Below are positions 12,998-25,957 of a stretch of 64,000 nt of DNA, one piece after another. Source of the DNA: Xiphophorus maculatus. Taxonomy: Eukaryota > Chordata > Actinopteri > Cyprinodontiformes > Poeciliidae. The first letter of the stretch is position 1. Every line of letters starts with the position of its first letter. The stretch spans positions 20,338,479 through 20,402,478 of the forward strand of contig NC_036450.1 in NCBI RefSeq assembly GCF_002775205.1, read 5' to 3'. The notes under the pieces are model-generated. The model was not told where the DNA came from. It ran no database searches and was given only the letters and a program-made list of their open reading frames with translations. Made by a program: the position numbers and the translations under genes.

Positions 12998-15900
12998 ACG
13001 CTTGTATAATCTAATAGCAAAATAATTTAGGTTCAGTTAGTTGTATGAATAATGGGCTTTGCTCCAGCAGAATGGCCTTGTGTCATTGTACCCTAATTTT
13101 AAAGCAAAACCTGAAACGATGTATGAAGACATCACTCAAGCTCAGCAAAAATGTTTTAACCTATGCATGGAAGTTTTATTTACATTAACTATTCCTCCTC
13201 TCCAGAGGATATCAGTGAAGCAGAGTCTTCTGCTGGATGTTGGGAGACCAAACGGTACCATGAAGGAGAGCAGAACATCCCACATCCCCTGACACCCAGG
13301 CAGCATTGGGAGTCTCTTAAAGGAAGTAGGGATGCCTCTGTCAGCACAGTGTGTTCAGTAGCAACATTTGTTCTCCACAGTAACCAATCCCTACGTTCGC
13401 CAACAGGTTGTCTCTCCTTGCTTTTCGTTGCGGCTTAATATTTTCTGACTCCGATAGTCAGCACAACATCAGGATATGCATTTCATAGCAAAACCGTCAC
13501 TTCACATAAGGATGTCAAGTGACTTCCTCTTGACATAAGGATGTTGCTGCCAGTGCAGATTGTGCACTGCTATGCGGACAGTCAAAATTTTAAAATAACG
13601 TAGCAGGCTCTTGTAGCTGTAAATAGACCATCCCAGTTATCCAGTGGATGAACATTAGAAAAGAATAAAAATACCTTCCTTGGCCCTCAGTGAGGAAATT
13701 CAGCAAACTGACTGGCAATTGAACCACGTAGATTCCCACAAAGATTAAAACTAAAATGTATATTAAAAGAAAAAACAGAATTAAGAATTAGCAGAAGAAT
13801 GATAAATTGCAGCTGTTTTCTGCAGAACTCCAAGCCCTCCTCGGCTTTCATGTCCAAACACACCACATTCTGTGCATCCTCATTTGGTCACCTCATGACT
13901 GTTTGCACTATGTCAGCATGCTACTCACAACGGAAAACAAAAGGACTCGCCACATTAAAGTGCATCGTTTACAATGTAAGTAATGCACTGAATAAACATC
14001 CTCTGTCTAGTCTTTAAAGTAAAACTGAGCTCCATATAGCTGAACTTCAATGATTACTGAAAAACAGATTTGTTCATTCATTATCTGTTTATTCAGTATT
14101 CAGGCATCTGATGAAGCACATGCTCTGCATACATCTTTAACAGGTGAAATTGCCTTCCAAAAATGTTCTAAATTGGTGCTACTTACGATGAAAAAACAGA
14201 AACACACCCATCAAAGCCATGTGAAAGCTCTCTTAGCAATGCTATAAGAGTCACTTGACTTTACTTTGTTTGCAACAAAGGCAAAACCAATTTGTCTGAC
14301 TTTATTGAATCCTTCTATTTGAAAAGCCAACTAGTGTAAGCCTTATTTCCTTAAATATATTGGTTGAACTAAGAATGCCAGAGAATCATTTTCATTCCAA
14401 TCAAACACTGGTTTGAGGCAGTTTATCGAATAACATTGAGGATTTACCAGTCATTTACATGTGCTACAATGTCTTACTGAGAGCAAATTTTAATGTGCAC
14501 CAAACAAACAGCAATGCCTGCAACAACACCAGTGTCATCATATTCACTGCTGATCTAAAATGCATTAGACTGCGTTCCATTTATTGTCACTCTGAAATTG
14601 CCGAAATAGCTTTCACCTTCACTGTTATGTGGACTTAAACCATGTTTTTAAAAATTAAAATAATATTTCCGAGAACTATTTCTAGAACTTTATACCTAGA
14701 ACTTTTACTTTTTAGTAAAGGTTCTAGATAAAAATATTTTCTAAAATGAACCCTTTTACGTGCTATATTAGAACATTAACCTGTTTTTGACATGTATGTC
14801 AAAAACCTATTGATTAATGGTTTCTTACTTGTTATTTAGGACACATGGCTTCTTTATAAATATTGATAAGAATTTCATATGCTACGGTTGAACAATCACT
14901 TAGTTTTTCTTTTACCTCATTACCTCATTACTCGTACTATGCTTTTTCCAGATATATATTGCCACTTTAAAGCACAATAAGTTAATTATATTACCTTCAG
15001 TTGTTTTAGTAAAGAATTCCTCAAGCATACAAGTAAGAATAAAACACACTCCAGGTATGTTTGGATGAGAGAAAACATCAATTCATAACATAACATAAAT
15101 CATAATAAGTAAATAGAAAAAAAACGTTGATTTTATTTAATACCTGCATTAGGTCAGGCAGGGAAAAAAATTGTGTAATGCTATCTTTGTATTCAGAAAG
15201 TTTCAGTAATTTCAAATGTGTCTGGGAATATTGGTCATGTTAAAGTTGCCAGACTAATAACTTTAAATAGAAATCATAATAATTTAAGTGACTACTACCA
15301 TCAGCACTTTAGCCACTCTTAGTGTCGTTTTTTTTCTTTTAGGCATTCAATTACTAATAATACAAGGACTCAAGAAGCAGAGACATAGCAAATATCATCC
15401 ATTACTTAAGCAGAGTAAACACAAGTATTACTTTTTAAACTGTATATTTGCTTTTCTTGGTTTCTTCTAGTCGGACACTTCAGTAGGCTGTAGTGTTGCT
15501 CCTGACAGATTGGACCTTGTTTGTTTTGACGTCTGAAATGTCACAAAAAAAATTAAAAAAAATTCACTGCCAAATGTCAGACCTCTATCCAGCAATCTTT
15601 CGCTCAATCTGTCTGTCCTCATGCACACACTCATGTATGTATGGCTATATATTTATATATATAAACACACATACATGGGTATTTCATATTTACACCAAAG
15701 CGATCCCGAGACTGCTCTCCAGAGAAAGGCAAATGTGTTTCTTAATCCACCTGCAGTGGAGAAATCAATAGTGTTTTGCTCATGGACTCTGAAAAAAGAT
15801 TGTGAACACGATCTAATCTGTCCAGCTCTCACAGCTAAATTGCTCCCTGGTATTAATCCAAATATCAGGGTTGATTGACAGATAAAACTCTTGGAATTCA

Positions 15901-16335
15901 GGGAGTTGTAGTATGTATAAAACTTAAAAAGCCTGGGTTTATGTCAAGCTACGTGTGTAACTACAAAGATGTTTCATTCCTCAGCAACAGTTTGGCCAAA
16001 GGAGTGAAAAGGTGAGATTAGTTTAAGGGGTTCTTAAAAGCATGCTGTGCTGCTAGAGGGAGAGGGTCAAGTCTTTGATTGTGCCCTTAGGGAACTAAAA
16101 GACAAGTTAACAAATTTAGGTTTTGGATGATGTTAAAAGTATGAAAAAGTCAAGTAGCAAAGCTATTCAAATACTCTTGGTACAGTTCCCTCTAAAGGTG
16201 TCGCGTGCGAGTGAAATGTAGGGAGGGGGTGGAGGGAGGTAAGTCACGTTATTGCTTGCATTTTAATTGGTGCATTTTGCATCCAGTGAAAACAAAAATG
16301 TTAACAAAAAAACTATACGGTATGCTGTAAGTTTA
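12998..16335. other. non-coding, nothing firm
   Basis: No gene recognised. It contains a diverged direct repeat of 'ACATAAGGATGT' near 13506 and 13537, a near-perfect hairpin (CTAGAACTTTTACT / AGTAAAGGTTCTAG) at about 14696-14728, and a small TATA/CACA run at 15645-15675. Several open frames of 60-92 codons here have no family resemblance. Confidence 0.4.
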
Positions 16336-16339
16336 GTGA

Positions 16340-16465
16340 TATTTCCACAGATGCGGTCTTGACTGGTCTTGAAATAAAATCCCGAGTCCTCAGCGCCCGA
16401 GACCAAGACAAGACCGAGACCAAATGCGAGACCTTCAAAAAGTCTGGAGTACCTCACTGCAGTCT
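16340..16465. repeat. fragment of a dispersed fish repeat
   Basis: The run 'GAGTCCTCAGCGCCCGAGAC' followed by 'CAAGACAAGACCGAGACC' and 'GAGACCTTCAAAAAG' belongs to a common fish dispersed repeat rich in GAGACC words. The ends are missing, and I cannot assign a superfamily. Confidence 0.5.
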
Positions 16466-17760
16466 GTCACATGTAAAGGGTGTTTTTTTTGTTGTTGTTT
16501 TTTTTTCTGTTGCGCTGCTTCAAGATCCTTCATGACACCATGCTGGTTTAATCAGTTTTGAAGTGAGAGCACTCAGGCTAATTTGAGTTATTCTTCATAC
16601 CTTCACTCTCCCCTGCACATAAAGGCGATGGAAAAAAACCAGCACGCACCATATCATTTCCCACTCGCATGAGATTGACAGCATGTCAAGCGTTGTCTAC
16701 AATGTGCGTCCAAGTTTTCGTACTATGTGCCAATAAAACGCCGTTTCACGTTCCTTTGGCAATTTATACACAATTCAAACACATCTTGCCTGGCTAAATC
16801 ATATTTGTAATGGATTGGCAAGGTAAAAATGTCACTTTTCACAAATGGCCCCCATAAATAACCTTTATTTGCTTCTAACTTGTGAAGGTTTTACAAGCCT
16901 GGAGAAGGAAACATGCCTTTCCTTACCCAAGCAAAAATGTGATAGCATGTCTATGTTTTCAGTCCTTCGAGGCAAAATAAAATATTACAAAGGTTTCAAG
17001 AAATTGCATTAATCTTGTAAATCACATGTTGTACTGAGCTGGATGAGGTTAATCCCTGAATGTTTTAATATTTAATTGTGACGTATCTGAAGTCTTTAAT
17101 CAGGCTTTTTGTGAAAAATGGAATCGGGGGATGCGTTTATCAGACAGCAAGGTCTGCACAAGTTAGCCACTCCTTTTTGAATCGTCAGCACAAAGTCAGC
17201 AAAGCAACAAGATCAGCCTTGATTTAGTAACTTCTCCATTTGATTTAACTTATCTAATTATAACCACTAACAAATTTACTTACAATCGCAGGAAGTAACA
17301 ACACAAGGTTGACAAAAGACGATAGATTATGTCACAGACATTTGGGGCAGTTTCATGTGTTTGTGAGCAAAGTGTTTCTTGGGTAAGAAATCATATTTTA
17401 CTTGAGCTTTATTTTTGTGTGTGTGTATGTTGCCAGTCTCTTCTGACAGCTTAGATAAATTATTTCCTATCTTCAAACATTCCTCCTGTGTGCTTTTACT
17501 TTTCTGCTCCAACTGATTTATTAGGCTCAAACATGTTACTTTGCAAAAAAAATAATAAAACCTGGAAACTGACTCAGATTTTGAATGATGTGACAGATGG
17601 TGTGCTCAAAATAAAATGCTGGCAGCTGCGGTAAAGGCCAAAATTATCCTGGCAGATTTAAGGTTAAAATGACGTTTTAATTTTAACAACATGGTGGGGG
17701 TAGGGGTTTGACTAGAAGTGATATTAACATTTTAGGTTGGCCTAGTCAGTTATTCAAATC
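16466..17760. other. non-coding, nothing recognised
   Basis: No exon or repeat family recognised. There are T-runs at about 16485-16510 and a short (TG)n at about 17415. Confidence 0.4.
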
Positions 17761-17769
17761 TGTTTAAAG

Positions 17770-17960
17770 ATTAGGGTGTTCGCAGCAGTCCTCCCCACTT
17801 CAAAGATTTGGAGCTCATGCCAGCAGAAACCTGCAAATTGATGGTCAACTGTTACAAAAAATGTTAGAATTACTGGTTAAATCATTGTAAAGTAAAAAAC
17901 AAAAATCTTTTTTCCCATTGATTGTCGAGAAGGGTGTAAATCATTTTGACAATTTAATCC
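17770..17960 (+). mobile_element. possible Tc1-like C-terminal fragment
   Basis: 'CAGCAGTCCTCCCCACTTCA', 'GATGGTCAACTGTTACAAAA' and 'AAGGGTGTAAATCATTTTG' resemble the end of a Tc1-type transposase and its 3' flank, in sense order. The match is weak and diverged. Confidence 0.4.
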
Positions 17961-20900
17961 TCCTATCCTACCAAAAACATTTCTTGGTGGAAGGAAAAAT
18001 ATTTACATTCACCTACAACAATCTGTCAGGAGAATGACTAATTTTGGGTTTGACAGGGTTTCAGTGAAGGGAATCTGAAAAATGCAAATTATGTCTTTTT
18101 AAAAGTACATCTTATTAAATTAAAAGTACATCACTCCTGCCACCACATTTTGAACTTTGTTAGGTTGTGCCAGTCTGTTACACCTCCAAATATTTTTATG
18201 TTGTTAATGGGTGGATCAGACTTTCCTGCCACTTGTTGTCATTGTCATTCACTGATTAATCGCTTTAGTACAACTTTTGGTTGCGAGCTCAGTTGCTTTG
18301 CACTCTCTTTCTTTAGACTTTATATTTGGGTGTTTCGAAACTTTAGACATGTAAATAAAAAGAATTATTATATTTTAGCTTCTTTTTTTTTTTTTTTTTA
18401 AACCAATGCCACTTCAGTTTTTATTTTGGAAGCTGCTGTAAAAACAAATTCCCTTTGAGGAAACTTAGAACTGATAGAAGAAAGTCTGCAAGCCAGACCT
18501 TCAAGAGTCCCTTTCTTATCGGTTCGAGATTTTTCAAGGGCAAAATTCAACTTATTCACATTATGCATATAGCTAGAATAGTTTTATATATCTGAATATA
18601 CCCTGAGAGATACCGTAAATACGAACACAGACATAAGTTGTAGATTGCCGAATCGGTGCACATCCTTTGTGCCTTTGAAGTCAGTCTCCTGTTCTCTCAT
18701 GTACAACATGTCTTTGAGTCCTGTGTAACATCCATCTTCTCCGGCTGCAATATAAATCTCCTCTAACAGCCGCAAAGACGTTAAGGACTTTGTCTCTCCT
18801 CTCCTTTTTCTTCCATTCCTCTGAGTATGTGCACTCTGCCCTTGATAGACAGCAACCCAAATGAAGAGACATGATCCTGCGATGATCCTTTGATGCCAGT
18901 AAGTCATTCCTGTGAAGAGATGTCATGCCATCAAAGTCACTAAAGGAACTGTCATGGGATTTTTTTTTTCTTTTTATACACACATGACAGAATGGGTTCT
19001 CACACTTAAGCCCGTTCAGTGCGAGAGGCGCTATGACTCTTGGCATTGCTAAGAGTGCTACAATCAGGTTTCATTTTTTATCGATCAAATTTCGGCATAG
19101 TCTGGTTATATAGTGGCCAAGAAAAAGAAAAGTGTCCAAATGTTATTTATTATGTAAAAGATGAGCTACTGCAAAATTATTGTGTATATGTTTGTAAATA
19201 TAATGTAACGGTTCCTGTAAAATTCAATCAAAACTTTTTTAAAGAAAAATAAAAAGCTGCGTAAACCTAACACTCATGGTCTTTTAATTCAGTTTCAGCC
19301 TTCGGTGTACAGCTGCCAGCTATTACAGTACAGGGATTAATAAAAGATGAAATTCAGGATTAAGATTTCCTAGACATTTGCAGTCATTTGCATCCTTAAG
19401 CTAAAGCCATACTTTGCATAATAGATTACACAGAAGCAAAACAATTTGTGCTATATTTGTGACAATACTTCTTCACAATTCTTGAATAAAGACTAACATT
19501 GGAAGATGATATGATGAAAACGTCTTCTGAAACCTTGTGGAAAAAATGAGTTATGGTCTGAAGGAACCAAGTTTAAGCTGTTGGCACATAATTTCTGAAA
19601 GTATGTTTGGAACAAAAACAACGCAGCACCATGAACAATATCTTATAAATGCAGCAATTGGCCTGTAATGTAAAGCACATTTTTTAATCACGTCGCTAAA
19701 TAACACACAACATTCACATTTGAGGTTTGGCCTAATGAAGAACCCACATTTACAATTAGAAATAATCTGATTTATTTCAGAAATTTCCAGATTTCTAAAT
19801 TAATCTAAAAACAGAAAAGAAAAAGAGTTATCCATTAAAGAGGAACTCCATCATGTGTCCAGACACACAAAAAAAACATCTTGGTGAAAACAAACTATCC
19901 ACTTGTGTATAAAAATGTTTTGCTTTTTACTACATTGGCCACCCTGCAAAATCATTTTTTTAGTGACCTGGAGAGAATAGAGCTAAAATGGATTGTGACT
20001 ACGTAGGCAACCTTGGAACACGTCTTCATTATATTGTGTATTGCCTCAACCCCCGAGGCCAAACACTTCTAAAAGCCATTGGAGGCTCTACAGTCTCATT
20101 TCCTCTCTCTTGTTTCTGCCATAGTTCACGTCTTCTGAGGAGCTCCAGTCGGTCTAACAACAAGCAGGCGAGCAGCGCCTTTTTTTGCATGTCTTATATG
20201 ATGCTACCCCGTGAAATTAGACACAGAGTTAATTTTTAGCAGAGCTCGTTTTGGCACTCTCTAATTCCCCACAGTGTCACAACAGAGTTGGGACGTTGGC
20301 AGCTGGTGTTTGGCAGCTTGCTTCTGTCCTCGCAAACACAAAGCCAGCGCTTCATCTGAGAAAGTCAGCAGCTCCAGAAGAACCCGTTCAGACCCCCCTC
20401 CGGAATTATTTATCAGGCGCTGCTTGATTTTTGGTCCAAACGTGATAGTTCCAACGCTGCAGGGTGTATCATGTTTTTAGAACAGAACGGTGTCTATTTT
20501 CTGTTGATAAAGAAAATGTCTTCCTGTGAATGGAGGTTCTATTTGGATGCACTATATGTCAGATGTCAGGAGGAGAAATATGAGATAAACAATATGAGCA
20601 AAAAGCTGATCCGTTTCACATTTTCCAACAGATATTTACATTCACTGTATGAAAAGATGTACATTTTGTTCTCGCTGTGAATAAATCAAACTAAACTTTT
20701 GAAAATTTCTGTCAGTTATAATTGTAATTATTTGTTTGCTAAATGGAATTTTTTTTATTTATTTATTTTTTTCCCCAAATGATAATGCTATCGTATTGCA
20801 GGTTTCTGATAGGTTAATTCAAACAGTCTGAGTTTGACTTCTATGTATTTTAAGGCAATATCTCAAGCACATTTCTTCCTTCACCAATATCATAGAAGAG

Positions 20901-21250
20901 CAAAGCTATCAAATATTGTGTACTGTATTCAAAACACTTTAGATAAGGATTTTGTTGGTATGTTTTCTTATCTGAGGAATCCAAAATTTAAGCATATGGT
21001 CATAATGACAATTTCTAGATTTGGCAATAAAAAGGGGGGGAAGCTTGCAAGCCTGCGAACATCTTCCTAACTATGACGTAGTGTGTGAGTGTTTTGCTGC
21101 AGGACTAAGACCAGGCAGGCAGACTGAGGGAGAGAAACTAATGGCATGAGATGAGCAAAGGACACAAAACACCAACTGGCAGAACATAAACGTAGAAGAA
21201 GAGAATAAACTGAATACAAGTCTGAACTAACTCACAAAAATATGTTATCT
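17961..21250. other. non-coding; balanced block 20000-20460
   Basis: No gene recognised. From about 20000 to 20460 the sequence is of balanced composition and free of recognised repeats, with several TAAT-type homeodomain core words, so it is a candidate conserved regulatory element. The remainder is AT-rich with homopolymer tracts (T run 18382-18400). Confidence 0.3.
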
Positions 21251-21251
21251 A

Positions 21252-21318
21252 AGATGCTTATCCTTGCCCGGTCACGAGGGCCTATCTCCAACGGTCAACA
21301 GGCGGGACATACTCAGTC
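21252..21318. mobile_element. LINE-derived fragment
   Basis: 'GCTTATCCTTGCCCGGTCAC' then 'GAGGGCCTATCTCCAACGG' and 'GGCGGGACATACTC' matches a recurrent fish motif found near LINE 3' ends and their flanks. It is short and diverged, with family and strand unresolved. Confidence 0.45.
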
Positions 21319-24246
21319 TTCTGAAAAATCTAACATAAGTAAATAAACAGCTAGAAAAAAAACCTGGTCAAAATAAAAGCAAAAAACAAAGAATAACAAA
21401 GGCTGAGCACAAAAAAAAAAAGGTAATCAGAAATGTAAACTCTGGAGAAACTTAAAAACCTAACTAGGATTGTGATGAAATCAGCAACGGTGGAGAAACA
21501 TACCTTCAGAGGATCTCAATCTCTTGCATGTGTTAATTTCTACCTGTGAAGGATTACAACTCGTTAAGTGTTTCATGCTATAACAGTGCAACCTCGGCAA
21601 AGCACATTAGGGGAAGCAGCTATGTTACGGTGAAATGTGTCAAACACTTCAGTGCATCATTAGAAAATGAGCAACACAGGAAAAGATCCAAAATCTCTAA
21701 GAACTACGAAATGCCAAGAACGCTAGAATGGATTACCATGCTTAATGCCGTAAACATTAATTCCATTAGCCAAACCATTAAAACGGCAAAAATCCTTGAG
21801 TCATTTTATCTTTTTCCTTTATAATATGTTGACTGTTATAAAATACTTAACACTATTGCAGAACTCTCTCTGAGACTGGGCCTTCAGTTCGTGATGAACC
21901 CACCACAACCACCCCGACTTGTTCAGGGGCAGTCTGTTGGGGTTTCTATAACAATACAGAGCTTTCCACAGTTAGCGGTTGAGGATGAAGATATACATTC
22001 AACCTGATTGTCTTGTCGGGTGCTTTCAAATTACAGTTGTTGTAATTTTGCTTGCAGACATTTTGCAGCTTTCATCGTTAAACCCAATTGGACTGAATTG
22101 AATTGGATCTTTTAGGCGTCGTTGTGGATGAGATCAGGATGTTAGCTGTGCAGGTCAGAAGCTTATAAATGCTCCGTGTAAACCGAGTATGTCAAAAGAT
22201 CAAGTCATACTCAATTCAGTTCGATTAAAAAAAGGGGAAATTAAATGTTGCTGTAAATCCTTTTAATTCGAAACTCTTCAAAGAGTTGTAGGAAAGGAAA
22301 GCTATTCTGTAGCAGTCAGTATTAGAAATAGCATAGAATATTATTGAAAAGTTTTACTTTTGTGACTTAGTTCACCAAGTGAAACACATAATACATATTA
22401 GTTACACAGATTTATGTTTTCAAGGCTTCATTTCTGTTCATTGTGAAGATTTTCTTCTTATACCTGACGAAACAAGACATTTAACAGAATATTTAATCAA
22501 ACCAATAAAAAGAAACCAATTTAATACAGAAATGTGAGCGAAATGAAAGGCTTGCTTAATTCCTGTTATCAAAAGTTTCTTTGAGCCTTTGAGCCTCCTG
22601 GGAACATGTATTAAAAATATGAAAAAGTGTAAGGAAAAAGTTCAGAAAATATTTATCGCACTTTCTTTTTTTCACATCACTAAGATGTGTTGTTTTATCA
22701 GAGGTGTGTAGATTTTCAATACCAATCTTCCAATGGCTGATTGCTCATGTAATCAAGGCAGAACAAGTGAGAAATTAAGGTAGTTTCTATTTGAGGTACA
22801 AAGACGATATAATGGAAATGTACTGTTTCTATATTTCAGTATAGAAATGAAATTTCTATATTTCATTTAAATATAGAAATAAACAATATGTATAGCTCAG
22901 AGAGTAATATTTGACAATCATGACAGTTTAGACAGAAAGATTTAAAAGCATCACTAGGTCTTGAAACATATTTGGCTTGAAGTCACGTTCAAGCTGCACA
23001 AACACGTCTTTTGAGAGAGAAACGGGTCGCTATGCTTTACTTTCACCTCATGGTGTTGGTAAACATGTCAGGAAGATGTGCTGTATGATCATTCGTCATT
23101 TGGAGAGGATACCACTCCTGGCAACCTTTTCCTATCTCTGGTTTGGGTCTGTCTAAGCTGCTCCATTATGTCCTTAAGCTCGCAGCCAGCATGTTATCAA
23201 AGCTGTGTCAATACACACATCTGCTGCACTGTCTGAGGAAAAGAGGTTCATCAGATTGGTGAGGAGTGTGGTCCAAAAACGGTGAAATTGCTTGCCAGGG
23301 AACCAAAACATTAACAGCGAGCTGAGAGATGATGATATGCTATGAGGGACGTAGGTAACTGTACGGCCGCGTGTGAATTCTGTAATTCGGCCCTCTGACG
23401 GAGCCCTGTCAGATGGCATTTTTAAAAGTAATAGCAACTGTTTTATTTTTTTAATTTGTCATCATTGAGAATTTGCATGGATACATATTTTTTGATACGA
23501 GTATGAATTTTGTGATCTATTCACAGGAAATGTGTCATTTCTGCTAGGCTTTCTTGTGGAACCTTTCAACATCGTCTATGAGCAACTGAATATGCTTGCG
23601 ATGTATTTGAGTCGCTATTAAACTCGGGAGAATATCAATTTATTTGAACATTACTACATAATTTTGTTGAATGGAAATGAACTACACTGATTTAAATGGA
23701 ACGTAAATATGCCGAATTGTACTGAATAAAATGAACGTTGACATACATGAGATACAGATGTTACCAAAGTAAGACACAGGCTTAAATAACGTCCTGTAAG
23801 CTCTATATGATTAACATTTCATAAATATTTTAAAAAATTACATACTCTCAAGAGATCCAGTTTCTATTCAGATTCTGAAAAAAAATGAGGATGACTATTT
23901 TTATTTTAATTGCTGAATAACAAAAAATAAGCGAAAGCATAAAACATAAATCTTGGAATTCATAGTAGATGTCTTGGGGAAAAAAACACTGTCCAATATA
24001 TATTTGTGAAACAATATTTAATTTGCTATTTAAAAAAAAGCCCAATTATATTCCTCTTTTTTTTTTTAATCTGGCAATTATTTAACAGTATATTTTGTAA
24101 TCTTGCATATAGACTGCTTCTGCTTTGTCACTATGTTGATGGTGGAATTTCTCTCAACATCATGGAAGCACAAAATATTTGCTTTATGTATTGCTTTCGC
24201 TTTTTTGACTCACTTCAAAACAGTAAAAGGACTCCCCATCGATAAT

Positions 24247-24249
<3 letters not shown>
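21319..24249. other. non-coding, nothing firm
   Basis: No exon recognised. A small hairpin (TTTCTATATTT 22853-22863 / AAATATAGAAA 22869-22879), preceded by another copy of the left arm at 22826-22836, is the only ordered structure seen. Confidence 0.4.

Positions 24250-24250
<1 letters not shown>

Positions 24251-24314
<64 letters not shown>
24251..24314. repeat. (TA)32 microsatellite
   Basis: An uninterrupted TA dinucleotide run of about 64 bp. It gives a meaningless repeated Y-I open frame. Long TA runs are length-unstable and can extrude as cruciforms. Confidence 0.95.
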
Positions 24315-24317
<3 letters not shown>

Positions 24318-25900
24318 CCAGGGAATAGTTTGCTAAAGCCTTTTGATCTTGCACACACTGTTTCTCAAGCAATGATTTTGGAAGAAAAAGCTGGAATATC
24401 CTTTTCCTTTGACAGACCCACGTCTGTTTAGAGTTGGGGCAATCTCATGCTCAGCTTTCTGAGTACATTGTTTTGCAGAATATAGGTTGGCTATGGTGTC
24501 AAAGCTCTTTCTATCACTTCTTGCACATATTTCTCAACATGGCACTGTATAATGAAATTATTTCAGCCCTAGGGGGGCTGCAGGTGGATACCAGGGAGGA
24601 GGGAGAGGCAAAAAAAAAAAAAAAACAGAAGATTTTTATTTTTGTTTTTTTTTCCAGCACAAATTGACTCCTCAGATTTATAAATTGTGGTTGAAACATG
24701 ATGTGGAGGCAATATGTGTGGGAAGAAGCAGAAACACAATGTCATGTGATTTTCTGTACGAGCTTACAGGCATTATTAAGTATTTGGTTTATTAAGCTCC
24801 TACAAAAACATGTTGAAGTTTTAGTTACATAATGAGCGCTCGCTTTAATTTGAGTGCATTTATTGCCAAATTGGAGTAGAACTGTACAAATTATGACTTT
24901 TCAGTATCTGAAAGCTCTGTTATTTTCTTTTAATTACTGAACAGGAAACATGATTTGCTGCTGATTCCAATATTTTCTTCTTTTTTTTTTTTTTGCCATA
25001 GCATTTAAACTGTTGTTGCAAGCTAACAACTTACAACTGGCTGCTGAGGTAATTCAGAACAGAAAGTGTGAATGGGGGGCATGAGCTCTCATTACTCAAA
25101 TTACATCGGCTCAGTACGTGAAGTGTGTAGCACAATGCAATTATCACTACTGGCAGGACGAATCTGATCAAATTGCAAGGTTTCAAACATTTTTCGCAGA
25201 CCGGTCACAAAGTTGTCTGAGGTGTTTGCACCAGTCAAACTTCCCAATTAACAGTTTGATGATACTGGGTGGGATCTAAATGAAGCAAGTTCAATCGACA
25301 GAGACTTAACTGCATGATTCTCAAAAGCCCAATATCACCAATTGGTAATGTGCAGTCAGGGGAGGGCAGGAGAGGGCCTGTCTGTCATCATAAAATGTAA
25401 AATTAATACTAAAGATTCTGAGAGAAAATCAAAATGTCCACTTGATCGTTGTATACATTTGTTTTCTGCATCATGTCAACATTTTTATGACCAAAATTGC
25501 AGAATTTATGTATTGCCTGTTCAAATACAATGAAGAGGTGCAGGATGCACCAGCGTTTGTCACACACAGCGAATGAATCAAGTGTATCCCCATTGCTGTC
25601 ACTTTATGTTACACCAATGTCTACACATGTGTTACACTTGTTAACGTTCCATAGTCCATCTGATGTATTTATTAAATGGGTGTGAGATATTTAATCTACT
25701 CAGTTGGCCATAAATGTGCGGGGAAAATGTGCAGGGTGAGGCAGAAAGTACAGTTTTGCGTTGCTGAGATGCCCAACAAGTGATCTTCTTTTTCACCTGA
25801 AAACCTTTGGAAAAATATATTCGAAATAGAACCTTTCCAGGATGACTCTCCTGCTTTGGGATCATTTTAAAAAAAAAAGCAAAAATAGGATAATTTTTTG
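24315..25900. other. non-coding, AT-rich
   Basis: No exon or repeat family was recognised. Poly-A at about 24609-24625 and poly-T at about 24980-24996 are simple runs. Confidence 0.4.
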
Positions 25901-25901
25901 A

Positions 25902-25957
25902 TGGCAGTGGGAGGTAGATGTTTATCCGGTACATCGTGGGTTGTTGGTTCAAGTCCG
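25902..25957 (+). repeat. tRNA-like SINE head or tRNA relic
   Basis: TGGCAGTGGGAGG at 25902-25914 resembles an RNA polymerase III A box. GGTTCAAGTCC at 25946-25956 is one substitution from the B-box consensus. Their spacing of roughly 35 bp is right for a tRNA gene or tRNA-derived SINE head. The acceptor stem does not pair, so it is not a working tRNA. The SINE body was not identified. Confidence 0.35.
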
